NCBI GenBank assembly: GCA_036186865.1
Contig: AP025057.1
Coordinates: 26,949,258-27,013,257 of the forward strand
Length of the DNA: 64,000 nucleotides
Direction of reading: 5' to 3'
Origin: Eustoma russellianum
Lineage: Eukaryota > Streptophyta > Magnoliopsida > Gentianales > Gentianaceae
The position numbers were made by a program, and so were the translations under genes. Each line of letters starts with the position of its first letter. Positions within the stretch are counted from its first letter, which is position 1. Below are positions 47,215-57,733 of this stretch, piece by piece. The notes under the pieces are model-generated. The model was not told the DNA's origin and did not search any database. It saw nothing but the letters and a program-made list of their open reading frames with translations.

Positions 47215-49024
47215 GAGGAGTTGGACATGAGGAAAAAAAGGGGAGATGGATCAGTTGGCAATTTGTCCAGCTCAATTATGTATCTTATTTTATTGCAAGT
47301 GATGATGTGGAATGCTCTGTCACCTTCAGTCATGAACTAATGTTCATGTGAAGTTCTTGGCTGTAATGGTTTATTTGTCTCTTGTAAACTACTATCCTAC
47401 TTTTATTTTGTATGTATTAACCATGGTGTGTCAGAATGAAGTAGTATATGGAAAATCTTTATGGACTATATTATATAGGATTCCTGAAAATTTCACGAAA
47501 TTTAACCATGTCTCAAGAGGCATATGTTATAATTTAGGAATATCTATCTTTACATCTTTGTGTTTTGCCGTAATTATTCCTAGACCTTTGTTAGTTTAAA
47601 ACTCGATCTTTTCATATTTTATGTTTTTGAATTTAACCAGGAAAAAAAGTTTCAAGTCAAGGATACTAAAATTATCACATTTTAATCCGATGTGGTTTGA
47701 TACATGATTTATAATATTTCATGTGGTTTAAAAATTTTTATCTTTACACTTTTTGTGGTTTTGGAATAAAAGTGCAATTTTTAATACTTTTGAACAAAAA
47801 CTACAATTTTTCAGTTAAGTCAAAAAGAGCACAATAGAAGTCAGCCTAACGCGGATCCCTCCACTCTAGGAACGTCGAAGCCCTGGCCTTTCCAGACCTC
47901 GACGCCCAACTCCCAGCTTGAAACGGGCAAGCCAGTAGGCGCCTCCGCCAACCCTACCTAGTGGGGCTGAACTAATGTCCTATCACCTTAATGCCCTCGC
48001 TCGAGTTACAAGCTGTTCCGACCCAGCTCAGCATGTGCAGCTACAAGTAGTGCTATTGTATGGTGTATTCTTTTGATGCGTTAGTTTTTCTGGTTGATAT
48101 AGTAAATGTTTGAATTTTTAACTAGAAGAAGTTTAACAATAATTGCACAAAAATATGGGATGTTCAATATAGGGTGAGGTTCTGTAAAATTTTTCCTATA
48201 TATTCACATTGCCAGGGTGGAGGAGTTTCCTACTCCCCCCTTACCTTTTTTTTATTTCCTTAAAATGATTTTGGTCTTTTTATGAAGAGGATTTGATATT
48301 TTCAATATTTTGTGTCTTCAAATTTAATTTTTAATGTGTTTTTACCTATTTTTACTATGTGTTTACGTGTGAAACCCAAACATATCTAATACATATTGAA
48401 AATAGGTAAAAATAAATTTAGAAGAGAAATGGGTAGCACAAAATTGAAGAAGAGATTCCATACCGAGTAAAGAATGACTTATGCCAGAAGTCAAATAATG
48501 TACTAAAGCTGTCCCATATCAAAAACTCAATAATTAGTCATAACTACATAAAATGTTCCACGGCTGTTAGGTCGTTAGACTCCTGATTTATATCCTCCAC
48601 AATATTCTTTGGGGCTGAAGCGGTGGAGGCCTAAGTCAGGGAATGACCTTTTCCTCCATGTTAACCGAACACATATGCTCTCTCCTTGTCACCTATTACT
48701 ATTATCTAATTGGTCAAGTATTCCTCAATCCACAATGTGATTTATTTAACATAAAGTGCCATCAAGTGACATCTTAGTTGAATTAATAATTCAAAGTCTT
48801 TTATTTTTTTTTGAATAAAAAGTCTTTTATTTATAGGAAGAACTAGGGAGAAGTAGTTGTACATATATATGACCCACAGCAATGTAAGAATCTTCTTTCG
48901 TCTGCATAGATATACTGGATGAGTATATAGGACTGAAGTTCTTTGTGCGGTTCCTCCTCAATAGCTGGATGTAATTAGTGTACCTTTTGAGCACATGAAG
49001 CTCGGATGCACTTTTTCGCTGATG
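47214..49024. other. Intergenic sequence with a GC-rich patch
   Basis: Mostly AT-rich with no convincing gene. A patch at about 47850-48050 is clearly more GC-rich (for example GGCGCCTCCGCCAACCC and CCCTCGCTCGAG). It has no ORF of note and could be an organellar DNA insertion. The rest shows short direct repeats (AGTCTTTTATTT near 48795 and 48820). Confidence 0.5.
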
Positions 49025-49235
49025 GTAGATTTGAGCGGTTCAGATCACATGAAGTAAAAAAGTAGGTAAAATATGAGGTCTAATCACACGTCGCCACGTG
49101 TACAAACAGCCTTTTTTCAAAAACAAAAAAAATTTAAAATTCTGTCCTTTTTGTACACGTGGCGGCTTGTGATTACAGACCTCATATTTTGTCTGCCTTT
49201 TTACCTCCCCTGATCTCAACCGAGATTTGAGAGGG
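49025..49235. mobile_element. Fold-back MITE-like element
   Basis: Long imperfect inverted repeat. Left arm includes GTAAAATATGAGGTCTAATC and CGCCACGTGTACAAA (49063-49105); right arm includes TTTGTACACGTGGCGGC and GACCTCATATTTTGTC (49150-49195). Weaker pairing continues outwards (AGATTTGAGCGGTTCAGATC against GATCTCAACCGAGATTTGAG). The A-rich loop is about 40 bp. No ORF. Confidence 0.7.
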
Positions 49236-49253
49236 GATGAGTAGACACGGACT

Positions 49254-49445
49254 CATGATACACACACACATATATATAGATTGATATATATATATATATG
49301 TATGTGTATATATATATATGTATGTGTGTATATATATATATATGTATGTTACACTGCTAGTACTATTTATGAGGCAAATTTTCTAAGCGTATGTCCTTTT
49401 CAAATTTTATTTTTGACTTTTGATTTTGATAACGTAAAGAGAAAA

Positions 49446-49477
<32 letters not shown>

Positions 49478-49480
49478 TAT
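49254..49480. repeat. TA/TG microsatellites
   Basis: CACACACATATATATA to TATGTATGTG runs at 49260-49347, and a second pure TA run at 49453-49480. The short ORF across them is low-complexity. Confidence 0.85.
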
Positions 49481-49638
49481 TAATGTTGAGTTACTCATTT
49501 TATTCAAGGTCACATAGTCTTTAACATAAGGTTATTAGCTTTTATGAAACATAATAATTTAATGCCGAACTTATATTCACATGTAGTGAAAAAGTGTAAA
49601 CATGGAGAAAAAAGTAAATCAGATAGCGTGTTGAATTG

Positions 49639-49822
49639 CGGATGAGATCTCCTCACCGCGCGGTGAGTCACCGCGCGGCTGAGGACGCGACACGTAGCAA
49701 CAGTAGGGGATGGTGAGGCTGGATGCGGGTTACCCTCATCCAGCCTCACCACCCCCTCTTGCTGCCACGTGTCATGCGGTCACGCACGCGGTGAGGGGGA
49801 TGCGGTGAAGGGATCCTATCCC
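49639..49822. mobile_element. Mutator-type MITE with 9-bp TSD
   Basis: A fold-back element flanked by the perfect 9-bp duplication GTTGAATTG (49630-49638 and 49823-49831), the duplication size expected of Mutator-like transposons. Terminal arms CGGATGAGATCTCCTCACCGC and the complement of GCGGTGAAGGGATCCTATCCC pair. The inner arms (GGTGAGGCTGGATG / CATCCAGCCTCACC) pair perfectly around GCGGGTTACCCT. GC-rich CACCGCGCGGTGAGTCACCGCGCGG lies near the left end. Related to the element at 46941. Confidence 0.85.
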
Positions 49823-49831
49823 GTTGAATTG

Positions 49832-50315
49832 ACATATGATTGATGGTAATATTTGTTCTGAACTGAGATTGATTTGGAGACATTTATTATCCTTGCGGAA
49901 AAAGATTGGCAGCTTGACTTTATTTTATATCAAGTCGACGTTATTCATGTACTAGATTTTTGTGGTTATACAGGATCTGAAGAAAAGCCGGATCGTTTTA
50001 CGAGCAGCGTTACTCTCAAGTCGGAAAGCTAATTTAGTAATTTATGTTTCTTTATGTTACTCCTTACGTGTTAAAATTGATATGAATGAATTATGATAAG
50101 GGATGAATACTTCTTTTTGTTGACAGTAGCAATTTTTGCAGTAGAAACTGAAGAGGAGGAAGGTGTAATGAAAACCCAACAACTATATTTTTAAAAATAA
50201 AATAAATGATCTTGAATTGATAAGGGGTATAACTTCAAGAAGCTCCAAAATAATTTGAAATTATAATATACACACAAAGTAAACGTCAGAGGAGAAATGT
50301 GAGTTTTCATCCAAA
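49832..50315. other. Intergenic, nothing recognised
   Basis: AT-rich sequence up to the Gypsy target duplication. Before that insertion it was continuous with 56922 onwards. No gene, RNA or repeat structure is seen. Confidence 0.6.
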
Positions 50316-51089
50316 GAGCTTGTAGCGCCCCGCTCCCGAGCTCCATCCTCGGTAACGGTGCACCTGTCGTATCTCACTCAGGAGAATACAATGCGTCACA
50401 TCAATCTACTACATGTCAGTGCTGACATAGAAAAGTTTTCCTTTTCTTTCTGCGGAAACGATAAGTCACAACACTAATTCGAAATTAATGAATTTTAAGG
50501 AAGTAACGACAGTAATTCTAGGCTGACCAGGCCTTACAAGTCAATGTCAAATGTCTAAATTTAAAAGCATGAAATTGTTTCCAAAAGTAATACTGAATAT
50601 TAAAATGTCTGTGTCATCCCATGGCATCACCAGAAGCCCGTCTCCATCCTTGCCGCACACGTATCTACGAGTCACTCAGCCCATTCTACGGTATCGGACC
50701 CATCCTCAACGTAGATGTAATCATACTCCGTCTCGGCTACATGTGGAATAGTAGGGGTGAGTGATGGTAATCACCCAGTAGGTGCCTCTCAAAACAATAC
50801 AAAACTTACATACCCAAAAAGATATCACCACGTAGCCACATAAGACAGATAGCATGCCACCGGGAAGTAAGACACACCATGTAACCGACATAAAACAACA
50901 CGACATAACTTATACGGAAAGTAAACAATCCACACAAGATGTATGCGCAAGTACGTGATGCATGTTCACATAACGTGTCATACGCAACTAGAAACATGTC
51001 AGGCAAAATGATCCTGGACCCATATGCAATGCATGCTCCCGAGACCTAACTCCAGCGTCATAGTCTCTAGCCACCACTTGCTGTTCTGG

Positions 51090-51290
51090 ACACCCACGCC
51101 CTATAGACGCTGCGTATCTTCACACACCCACGCCCTATAGACGTTGCGTATTCGCACGGCACCCACGCCCTATACACGCTGCGTATCACATGACACCCAC
51201 GCCCGACCGACACTGCGTATCATCACGGCCCCCACGCCCTATAGACGCTACGTATCCTCCGAACACGCACGCCCTCAGACAATGGGTACC
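51090..51290. repeat. Six ~34-35-bp tandem repeats in the LTR
   Basis: Units begin CACCCACGCCCTATAGACGC and continue TGCGTAT plus a variable spacer. They start near 51091, 51125, 51160, 51194, 51229 and 51263, the last two degenerate. The partner LTR has about two units (56157-56225), and the LTR at the window's right edge has at least four (from 63863). Confidence 0.9.
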
Positions 51291-51354
51291 TCATGCAATG
51301 CACGTGCCATGAATGCAAGGGAAAGGGGAAGAAAACCGTTGGACGTCATCCTCT

Positions 51355-51558
51355 GACGTCGATCGATCGACGTCCAACTGAGACACATCGAACCCTCAGC
51401 CCTGGGACGTCGATCGATCGATATGGTTCTGAGGCACATCGATCTCACGCCCTCTGGACGTCGATCGATCGATGTCCATCTGAGGCACGTCGAACCCTCA
51501 GCCTCTGCACGTCGATCGATCGATGTCCCCGAATTTCAGAATTCTCATTCTGGAATTT
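51355..51558. repeat. Four 51-bp tandem repeats with GATCGATCGA palindrome
   Basis: Repeat starts are exactly 51 bases apart (51355, 51406, 51457, 51508). Each holds ACGTCGATCGATCGA; the first contains the perfect 20-bp palindrome GACGTCGATCGATCGACGTC (51355-51374). GACGTC is a C-box-type ACGT core recognised by plant bZIP factors, so an enhancer role within the LTR is possible (inference). Confidence 0.9.
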
Positions 51559-52166
51559 CTGCAGTCCATTCATCAAATCTCATTCAACCTTTCACCCATC
51601 CCACATATCCATACACGCATAATGACATCTCAAACCCACAAAGAAACGTACAACAACAAGATCACATTGAATACAAGAACGTAAAACGGAAAATAAACAC
51701 ATTGGGGCATATAATCAAGATCCAATCAAAATCAATAACCAACGACATCAACAACACCTAAAAATACCCTTTTTGCCTATGCAATCCTTTATACCGTTTT
51801 GAGAAAATAATTAGTATGCACCTACCTCGATCCCTAGCGAGAGTTGATAGCTATGCGAGAGTGATGGAGATCTGATTGGAGTTGTGATCTCCTCCTCTTG
51901 AATCTTGGATCGAAGATCCTTCTTTTCCTTTATCCCTTATGGCCGAAAATTGAGAGAAGAAAGGGGAGAGGGTGGCTGCCGAAAATGAGAGAGAGTGAGA
52001 GGAGAGAAGTTAGGGTTAATGAGGGTTTAATATGAGAGGGAGAGATTTGGGGAAGGATAAGGGTTAATTAATAGATTAGGATAAAAATTTAGTTATTTAA
52101 ACATATTATTTTCTCTTCTTTTTTTTTCTTTTTCTTTATCCCTTTTTTTTATACACGGTTATAACA

Positions 52167-52181
52167 TCCTACCCTCCTTAC
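52167..52181 (-). other. Polypurine tract of the Gypsy element
   Basis: GTAAGGAGGGTAGGA on the minus strand directly abuts the 3' LTR. It is the expected plus-strand primer and confirms the orientation. Confidence 0.85.
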
Positions 52182-54059
52182 AAAAAGTTTCGCCCCCGAA
52201 ACTTGCCGTACCTTAATCAAAGAGATGGGGGTAACAGTCACGTATTTGTTCTTCCAGCTCCCATGTCGCTTCGTTCTCCCGGTGATTGCTCCATTGAACC
52301 TTGACATAGGGAATAATCCTTCTTCTGAGTTCTTGGTCCTTGCGATCCAGAATTCGTATTGGTATCTCTTCATATGACGCATCGGGTCTAATCTTAAGGG
52401 GTTGTGCATCCAACACATGACTCTGGTCGGAGACATACTTCCTTAACTACGAGACGTGAAACACGTTGTGCACCTGAGCCAACATCGGGGGTAATGCCAG
52501 TTTGTAAGCTAGGTCTCCAACCTTTTCGAGTATCTCATAAAGTCCAATATAACGCGGTTTCAACTTCCCTTTAACTCCAAACCGTGTCACACCCTTCATG
52601 GGTGACACTTTAAGATAGACTTTTTCTCCCTCCTTGAACTCTAAAGGTCGTCTCTTCGTGTCGGCCCAACTCTTGCTTCTATCTTGAGCCGTCTTAAGAC
52701 GTTCACGAATTAGTTTCACCTATTCTTTAGTTTGCTCGATTATTTCTGGAGCCGTCAACCTACGTTCACCAACTTCGTCCCAATGCACAGGTGACCTACA
52801 CTTTCGTCCATATAAGGCCTCAAATGGTGCCATACCTATGGTACTGTGATGGCTGTTGTTGTAGGAGAACTCTATTAACTTAAGCATGCTGTCCCAGTTC
52901 CCTTTGAAATCCAATGCGCGTGCCCTCAACATGTCCTCCAAGGTCTGAATGGTCCTCTCAGATTGACCGTCCGTCTGGGGGTGAAAAGTGGTGCTCAGTC
53001 GCAACTCAGTCCCCATCTTTTTCTGGCACGCTGCCCAGAACTGGGATATAAACTTCGGATCACGGTCGGATATTATGCTGGCTGGCACTCCATGGAGGCA
53101 ATTAATGTTATCAATGTACATAGTTACCAACCTCTCCATAGTAAGTCCGGTGGGAATAGGCAAGAAATGAGCGGACTTAGTTAGTCGATCCACAATTACC
53201 CATATCACATCATTCCCATTTCTGGTCTTAGGGAGTCCAACCACAAAGTCCATCGTTACATGCTCCCACTTCCATTCGGGTATCTCTAGAGGTCACATCA
53301 GTCCACCCGGTCTTTGGTGTTCCGCGTTAACTTGCTGGCAAACAAGGCACCTTTCCACAAACTCAGCAATGTGCCTCTTCATGCCACTCCACCAATAGTG
53401 TCTCTTCAGATCATTGTACATCTTCGTAGCACCAGGGTGAATAGACAGTCTCGAATTATGTGCCTCCTTCAACAACTCTCTCCTAAGATCCTCAACATCA
53501 GGTACGCACAATCTTCCTTGGTACCACATACTGCCGTCATCATGAACCTGAAATCCATCCACTTGGCTGGTTAACATTGTTTCACGCGTTTCTCTAATTG
53601 TTGCATCGTTCTTCTGTGCTTCCTTAATCTGATCTACCAAGGTTGGAGTGATAATTAGCGTGACCAGAATATCTGCGGTTGAATCCACAAGATCCAAATC
53701 AAATTCTGCCATTTCCTTTTCTAGAGTAGCCTGCCGTGCATGGCTCGATTTCCTACTTAAGGCATCAGCTACTCGATTGGCCTTCCCTGGATGATAGCTG
53801 ATGGTCAAGTCGTAATCCTTCAATAACTCCGACCATCTCCTTTGGCGCATGTTCAGCTCCTTTTGCGTGAACAGATACTTAAGGCTTTTGTGATCGGTGA
53901 ACACCTCGCACTTCACTCCATATAGATATTGGCGCCAGATTTTCAGTGCGAACACCACTGCTGCTAGCTCCAGATCATGCGTCGGATAATTCAGCTCATA
54001 GGGTTTTAGCTGTCGTGAAGCATAAGCAATGACTTTGCCGTTTTGCATCAGCACGCATC

Positions 54060-54127
54060 CTGAAATATAAAAGTTAGACCACATCTCTAGTTGTGTACAA
54101 AATCCACTTGAAATTATATACATCTAC
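54060..54127 (-). other. Apparent spliceosomal intron 2 in Gypsy RNase H (68 nt, phase 1)
   Basis: The minus strand reads GGGCTAG|GTAGATGTATA ... GGTCTAACTTTTATATTTCAG|GATGCG: GT donor, CTAAC branch point, T-rich stretch and CAG acceptor. It interrupts SDASKNGLG/CVLMQNGKVIAYASRQ, contiguous in related elements. Its length is not a multiple of three, so an unspliced transcript is frameshifted. Confidence 0.85.
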
Positions 54128-54806
54128 CTAGCCCGTTCTTCGATGCGTCACTATAAATGACAAATCCCTCTGACGCGGAGGGCTGAGCAAGAACAGGGGC
54201 TGTGGTCAGTCTCCTTTTTAGCTCGGCGAAGCTCTGCTCACACTCGGTGGTCCATTCAAACTTTGACTTATTCTGTGTCAATCGGCTTAGAGGCACTGCA
54301 ATCGATGAGAAGCCCTCGACAAACTTCCTATAGTACCCAGCCAGTCCAAGAAAACTTCTTACCTCTGTCACATTAGTAGGCCTAGGCCATTCGGTGATCG
54401 CCTCAACTTTCTTTGGGTCCACAGAAATTCCCTCTTCGGAGACCACATGACCCAAGAAGGCTACGCTTTTCAACCAGAACTCACACTTACTGAACTTGGC
54501 GTACAATTTGCTTCTCCGAAGGGTCTCTAGAACCTCCCTCAAATGCTCCACATGAGTATCCTCGTCAGGGGAGTATATCAGGATATCATCAATGAACACC
54601 ACAATATACTTATCCAGCTGTTTCCGGAATACCGTGTTCATTAAGTCCATAAAGGCGGCTGGGGCGTTGGTTAATCCAAAAGGCATAACCAGGAATTCAT
54701 AGTGGCCATAGCGTGTTCGGAAAGCGGTCTTGGCTGTATCTCCAGATTTGATCCTCAACTGGTGATAACCGGATCGCAAATCAATTTTGGAAAACACTCT
54801 AGCTCC

Positions 54807-54881
54807 CTGGAAAAAATTTCGTTAGTGGTGTAAATTAACGAATAACTGAGAGTTCAAATTAAAGCTCTAACTTGTCATTAC
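54807..54881 (-). other. Apparent spliceosomal intron 1 in Gypsy RT (75 nt, phase 0)
   Basis: The minus strand reads CTACAG|GTAATGACAAG ... CACCACTAACGAAATTTTTTC...CAG|GGAGCT. It has a GT donor, a CTAAC branch-point match 19-ish bases before the acceptor, a T-run, and a CAG acceptor. It sits between DLFDQLQ and GARVFSKIDL, which are contiguous in related elements, just upstream of the first catalytic Asp. Unspliced, it carries an in-frame TAG. Confidence 0.85.
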
Positions 54882-55375
54882 CTGTAGCTGATCAAAGAGA
54901 TCCTCGATTCGAGGTAATGGATACTTGTTTTTGATAGTGATCTTATTGAGCTCCCGGTAATCTATACACAATCTCATGCTCCCATCCTTCTTCTTCACGA
55001 ACAGGACTGGAGCACCCCAGGGTGATACACTGGGTCGAATAAACTTACGATCCAACAGTTCTTGCAACTGCTCCTTCAACTCCTTGAGCTCTGCTGGAGC
55101 CATGCGGTAGGGTGCCCTGGATATGGGTGCTGCATCGGGTATGAGATTGAATAAAATTGACTTAAGAGTATTGAAAAGAGGTACATGAATGGAGGTCAAA
55201 GGAAAAGATAACCTATACCATCTACTTACTAACGGCACTCACCAACCAAAACCCCAGTCACAACTTATGTCTACTTCGTTTTATTCAAATTTGAAAATCA
55301 TTTGAAAACGGATCGTCACTTATCCTAGGGTAATTAGCTAATCTATCACGTTCCCGAGGCGTATCTGAAGCCTGG

Positions 55376-55387
55376 GCTCTGATACCA
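55376..55387 (-). other. Primer-binding site of the Gypsy element
   Basis: TGGTATCAGAGC on the minus strand, two bases from the 5' LTR edge at 55390, is a perfect initiator tRNA-Met-type PBS. Confidence 0.92.
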
Positions 55388-55389
55388 CC

Positions 55390-56916
55390 TGTAGCGCCCC
55401 GCTCCCGAGCTCCATCCTCGGTAACGGTGCACCCGCCGTATCTCACTCAGGAGAATACAAGGCGTCACATCAATCTGCTACACGTCAGTGCTGACATAGA
55501 AAAGTTTTCCTTTTCTTTCTGCGGAAACGATAAGTCACAACACTAATTCGAAATTAATGAATTTTAAGGAAGTAATGACAGTAATTCTAGGCTGACCAGG
55601 CCTTACAAGTCAAGGTCAAATGTCTAAATTTAAAAGTATGAAATTGTTTCCAAAAGTAATACTGAATATTAAAATGTCTGTGTCATCCCATGTCATCACC
55701 AGAAGCCCGTCTCCATCCTTGCCGCACACGTATCTACGAGTCACTCAGCCCATTCCACGGTATCGGACCCATCCTCAACGTAGATGTAATCATACTCCTC
55801 GGCTACATGTGGAATAGTAGGGGTGAGTGATGATAATCACCCAATAGGTGCCTCTCAAAACAATACAAAACTTACATGCCCAAAAAGATCTCACCACGTA
55901 GCCATATAAGACAGATAGCATGCCACCGGGAAGTAAGACACACCATGTAACCGACATAAAACAACACGACATAACTTATACGGAAAGTAAACAATTCACA
56001 CAAGATGTATGCGCAAGTACGTGATGCATGTTTACATAACGTGTCATACGCAACTAGAAACATGTCAGGCAAAATGCTCCTGGACCCATATGCAATGCAT
56101 GCTCCCGGGACCTAACTACAGCGTCATGGTCTCTAGCCACCACTTGCTGTTCTTGACACCCACGCCCTATAGACGCTGCGTATCGTACGACACCCACGCC
56201 CTATAGACGCTGCGTATCTTCAGACACCCAGAATTTCAGAATTCTCATTCTGACGCCCTATAGACGATCGATGTCCCTGAATTTCAGAATTCTCATTCTG
56301 GAATTTCTGCAGTCCATTCATCAAATCTCATTCAACCTTTCACCCATCCCACATATCCATACACGCATAATGACATCTCAAACCCACAAAGAAACGTACA
56401 ACAACAAGATCACATTGAATACAAGAACGTAAAACGGAAAATAAACACATTGGGGCATATAATCAAGATCCAATTAAAATCAATAACCAACGACATCAAC
56501 AACACCTAAAAATACCATTTTTGCCTATGCAAGCCTTTATACCGTTTTGAAGAAATAATTAGTATGCACCTACCTCAATCCCTAGCGAGAGTTGATAGCT
56601 ATGCGAGAGTGATGGAGATCTGATTGGAGTTGTGATCTCCTCCTCTTGAATCTTGGATCGAAGATCCTTCTTTTCCTTTATCCCTTATGGCCGAAAATTG
56701 AGAGAAGAAAGGGGAGAGGGTGGCTGCCGAAAATGAGAGAGAGTGAGAGGAGAGAAGTTAGGGTTAATGAGGGTTTAATATGAGAGGGAGAGATTTGGGG
56801 AAGGATAAGGGTTAATTAATAGATTAGGATAAAAATTTAGTTATTTAAACACATTATTTTCTCTTCTTTTTTTTTCTTTTTCTTTATCCCTTTTTTTTTT
56901 ATACACGGTTATAACA
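55390..56916 (-). repeat. 5' LTR of the Gypsy element, with internal deletion
   Basis: 1527 bp, colinear with 50321-52166, nearly identical in aligned parts. It lacks about 320 bp across the 34-bp and 51-bp arrays. At the break, 22 bases (56231-56252) duplicate 56279-56300, a filler-DNA signature. Confidence 0.93.
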
Positions 56917-56921
56917 GAGCT

Positions 56922-57359
56922 TTCAATGCTGAAGTAAGTCTGTAAAAGACAAAAATCCTAAAGAAAAAGAAAGCTTAGAGAAATAAATGCCAAAGCACTG
57001 AGAAGGAAGAAATTTCTTCAATATTCAGAAATTGCTGTTTTGTGTGTGTCTTTAACTGTCCATCAACAAATAAATAGGATTAAATTCAACAAATGTATAT
57101 CTTCCACTTAATTTTATAAGGATGGGGCAATGAAAGTTTCCAAGAGAAGAGATTTCGCTTTTTTTGTTCCACCAAATAAATATGAGATTTTGCTTTTCTT
57201 TTGTTCTAACAAATAAATACGAGTGTGTAAAGGAACAAAGTAAAAAAGTAAGAATATTTGATTACTATATGATGTGGGCGGCTGATTCGGCAGGTATACA
57301 TCACTTTTGTTGTAGGAGTGTTCCTAGACGCATTTAGTTAGTTAGTTTTAAACTTGATA
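56922..57359. other. Intergenic, nothing recognised
   Basis: AT-rich sequence right of the Gypsy target duplication; the original continuation of 50315. No gene or structured repeat is seen. Confidence 0.6.
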
Positions 57360-57700
57360 TTTATCTTGTTGTTATTATTATGTTATTGTTATTATTAATA
57401 CGTTACTATTATGTTATTTATGTTATATTGTTATTACTGTTATTATGTTAACTCTTATGCTATTGTTGATATTATGTTAATGTTGTTTTTATGTTATTAT
57501 TATTTTTATAATGTTATTAGTATTATTATGTTATTGTTGTTTTATGCTGTTATTGTTATTATGTTATTACGTTATTATTGTTCTTATAGTGTTCTTATTT
57601 ATGTTATTGGTATTATTTTTATGCTATATTTATAATTTTATTATTATTTTTAGTATGTTATTGTTATTAGCTTAATTATGTTAAATCGATATGCTTTGGA
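57360..57700. repeat. TTATTG/TTATTA-type low-complexity tract
   Basis: Imperfect runs of GTTATTATTATGTTATTG over about 340 bp. A 74-residue ORF across it (57411-57635) consists of Tyr/Leu/Ile/Met repeats and is not a gene. Confidence 0.85.
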
Positions 57701-57733
57701 TATATAATTATGTTGCGTGGCTCCGAATATATG

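Larger units (their letters stand above)
50321..52166 (-). repeat. 3' LTR of the Gypsy element
   Basis: Plus-strand reading starts TGTAGCGCCCCGCTCCCGAG and ends ACACGGTTATAACA, 1846 bp. It contains six ~34-bp repeats (51090-51290) and four 51-bp repeats (51355-51558), most of which are missing from the partner LTR. Confidence 0.93.
52213..55238 (-). pseudogene. Gypsy pol (RT-RNase H-integrase-chromodomain) with two apparent introns
   Basis: The frame opens at 55238 and reaches RT at APISRAPYRMAPAELKEL (~55125), then VLFVKKKDGSMRLCIDYREL (~55020). It is interrupted at 54881-54807, resumes with FSKIDLRSGYHQL (~54790), has catalytic VVFIDDILIYS (~54600), and is interrupted again at 54127-54060. 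RNase H continues with FTDHKSLKYL (~53900). Integrase shows an HHCC finger (CLVCQQVN, ~53350), DFVVGLPK (~53250) and SDRDPKF (~53080). A GPY/F-like segment (~52530) and a chromodomain-like VKVQWSNHRENEATWE (~52290) end the protein. Stops at about 53293, 52720 and 52447 break it. Gag and protease are missing. Family expectation: reverse transcription and chromatin-guided integration. Confidence 0.92.
50321..56916 (-). mobile_element. Gypsy element (Tekay/Del chromovirus type), gag-less, with 5-bp TSD
   Basis: A minus-strand element bounded by a perfect 5-bp target duplication GAGCT (50316-50320 and 56917-56921). LTRs lie at 50321-52166 (3') and 55390-56916 (5'). PBS, PPT and pol from RT to a chromodomain-like C terminus are present, but gag and protease are absent: only ~150 bases separate the PBS from the RT-proximal frame. 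LTRs look very similar outside one repeat array, implying a fairly recent insertion. It must have been mobilised in trans, if it was already gag-less when inserted. Confidence 0.92.

Noticed and set aside
47082..47351. ORFs through the T18-G21 tract
   Set aside because: They consist of poly-Phe and poly-Gly encoded by homopolymers and overlap a fold-back element.
51090..51290. Regularly spaced repeats that might suggest a CRISPR array
   Set aside because: Repeats are contiguous minisatellite units within a plant LTR with almost no unique spacers; no cas genes, and the context is eukaryotic.
51144..51761. Arg/Ser/Thr-rich ORFs in the Gypsy LTR
   Set aside because: They read through the 34-bp and 51-bp tandem repeats; periodic composition, no domain, and LTR location.
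55161..55229. A possible third intron upstream of RT in the Gypsy element (GTAAGT donor, CTTAAG acceptor on the minus strand, 69 nt)
   Set aside because: The donor is perfect, but the upstream coding sequence is deleted, a second donor (GTGAGT) lies close by, and joining does not restore a known conserved block. Left as unproven.
57411..57635. ORF rich in Tyr, Leu, Ile and Met
   Set aside because: Translation of a TTATTG-type low-complexity tract, not a protein.
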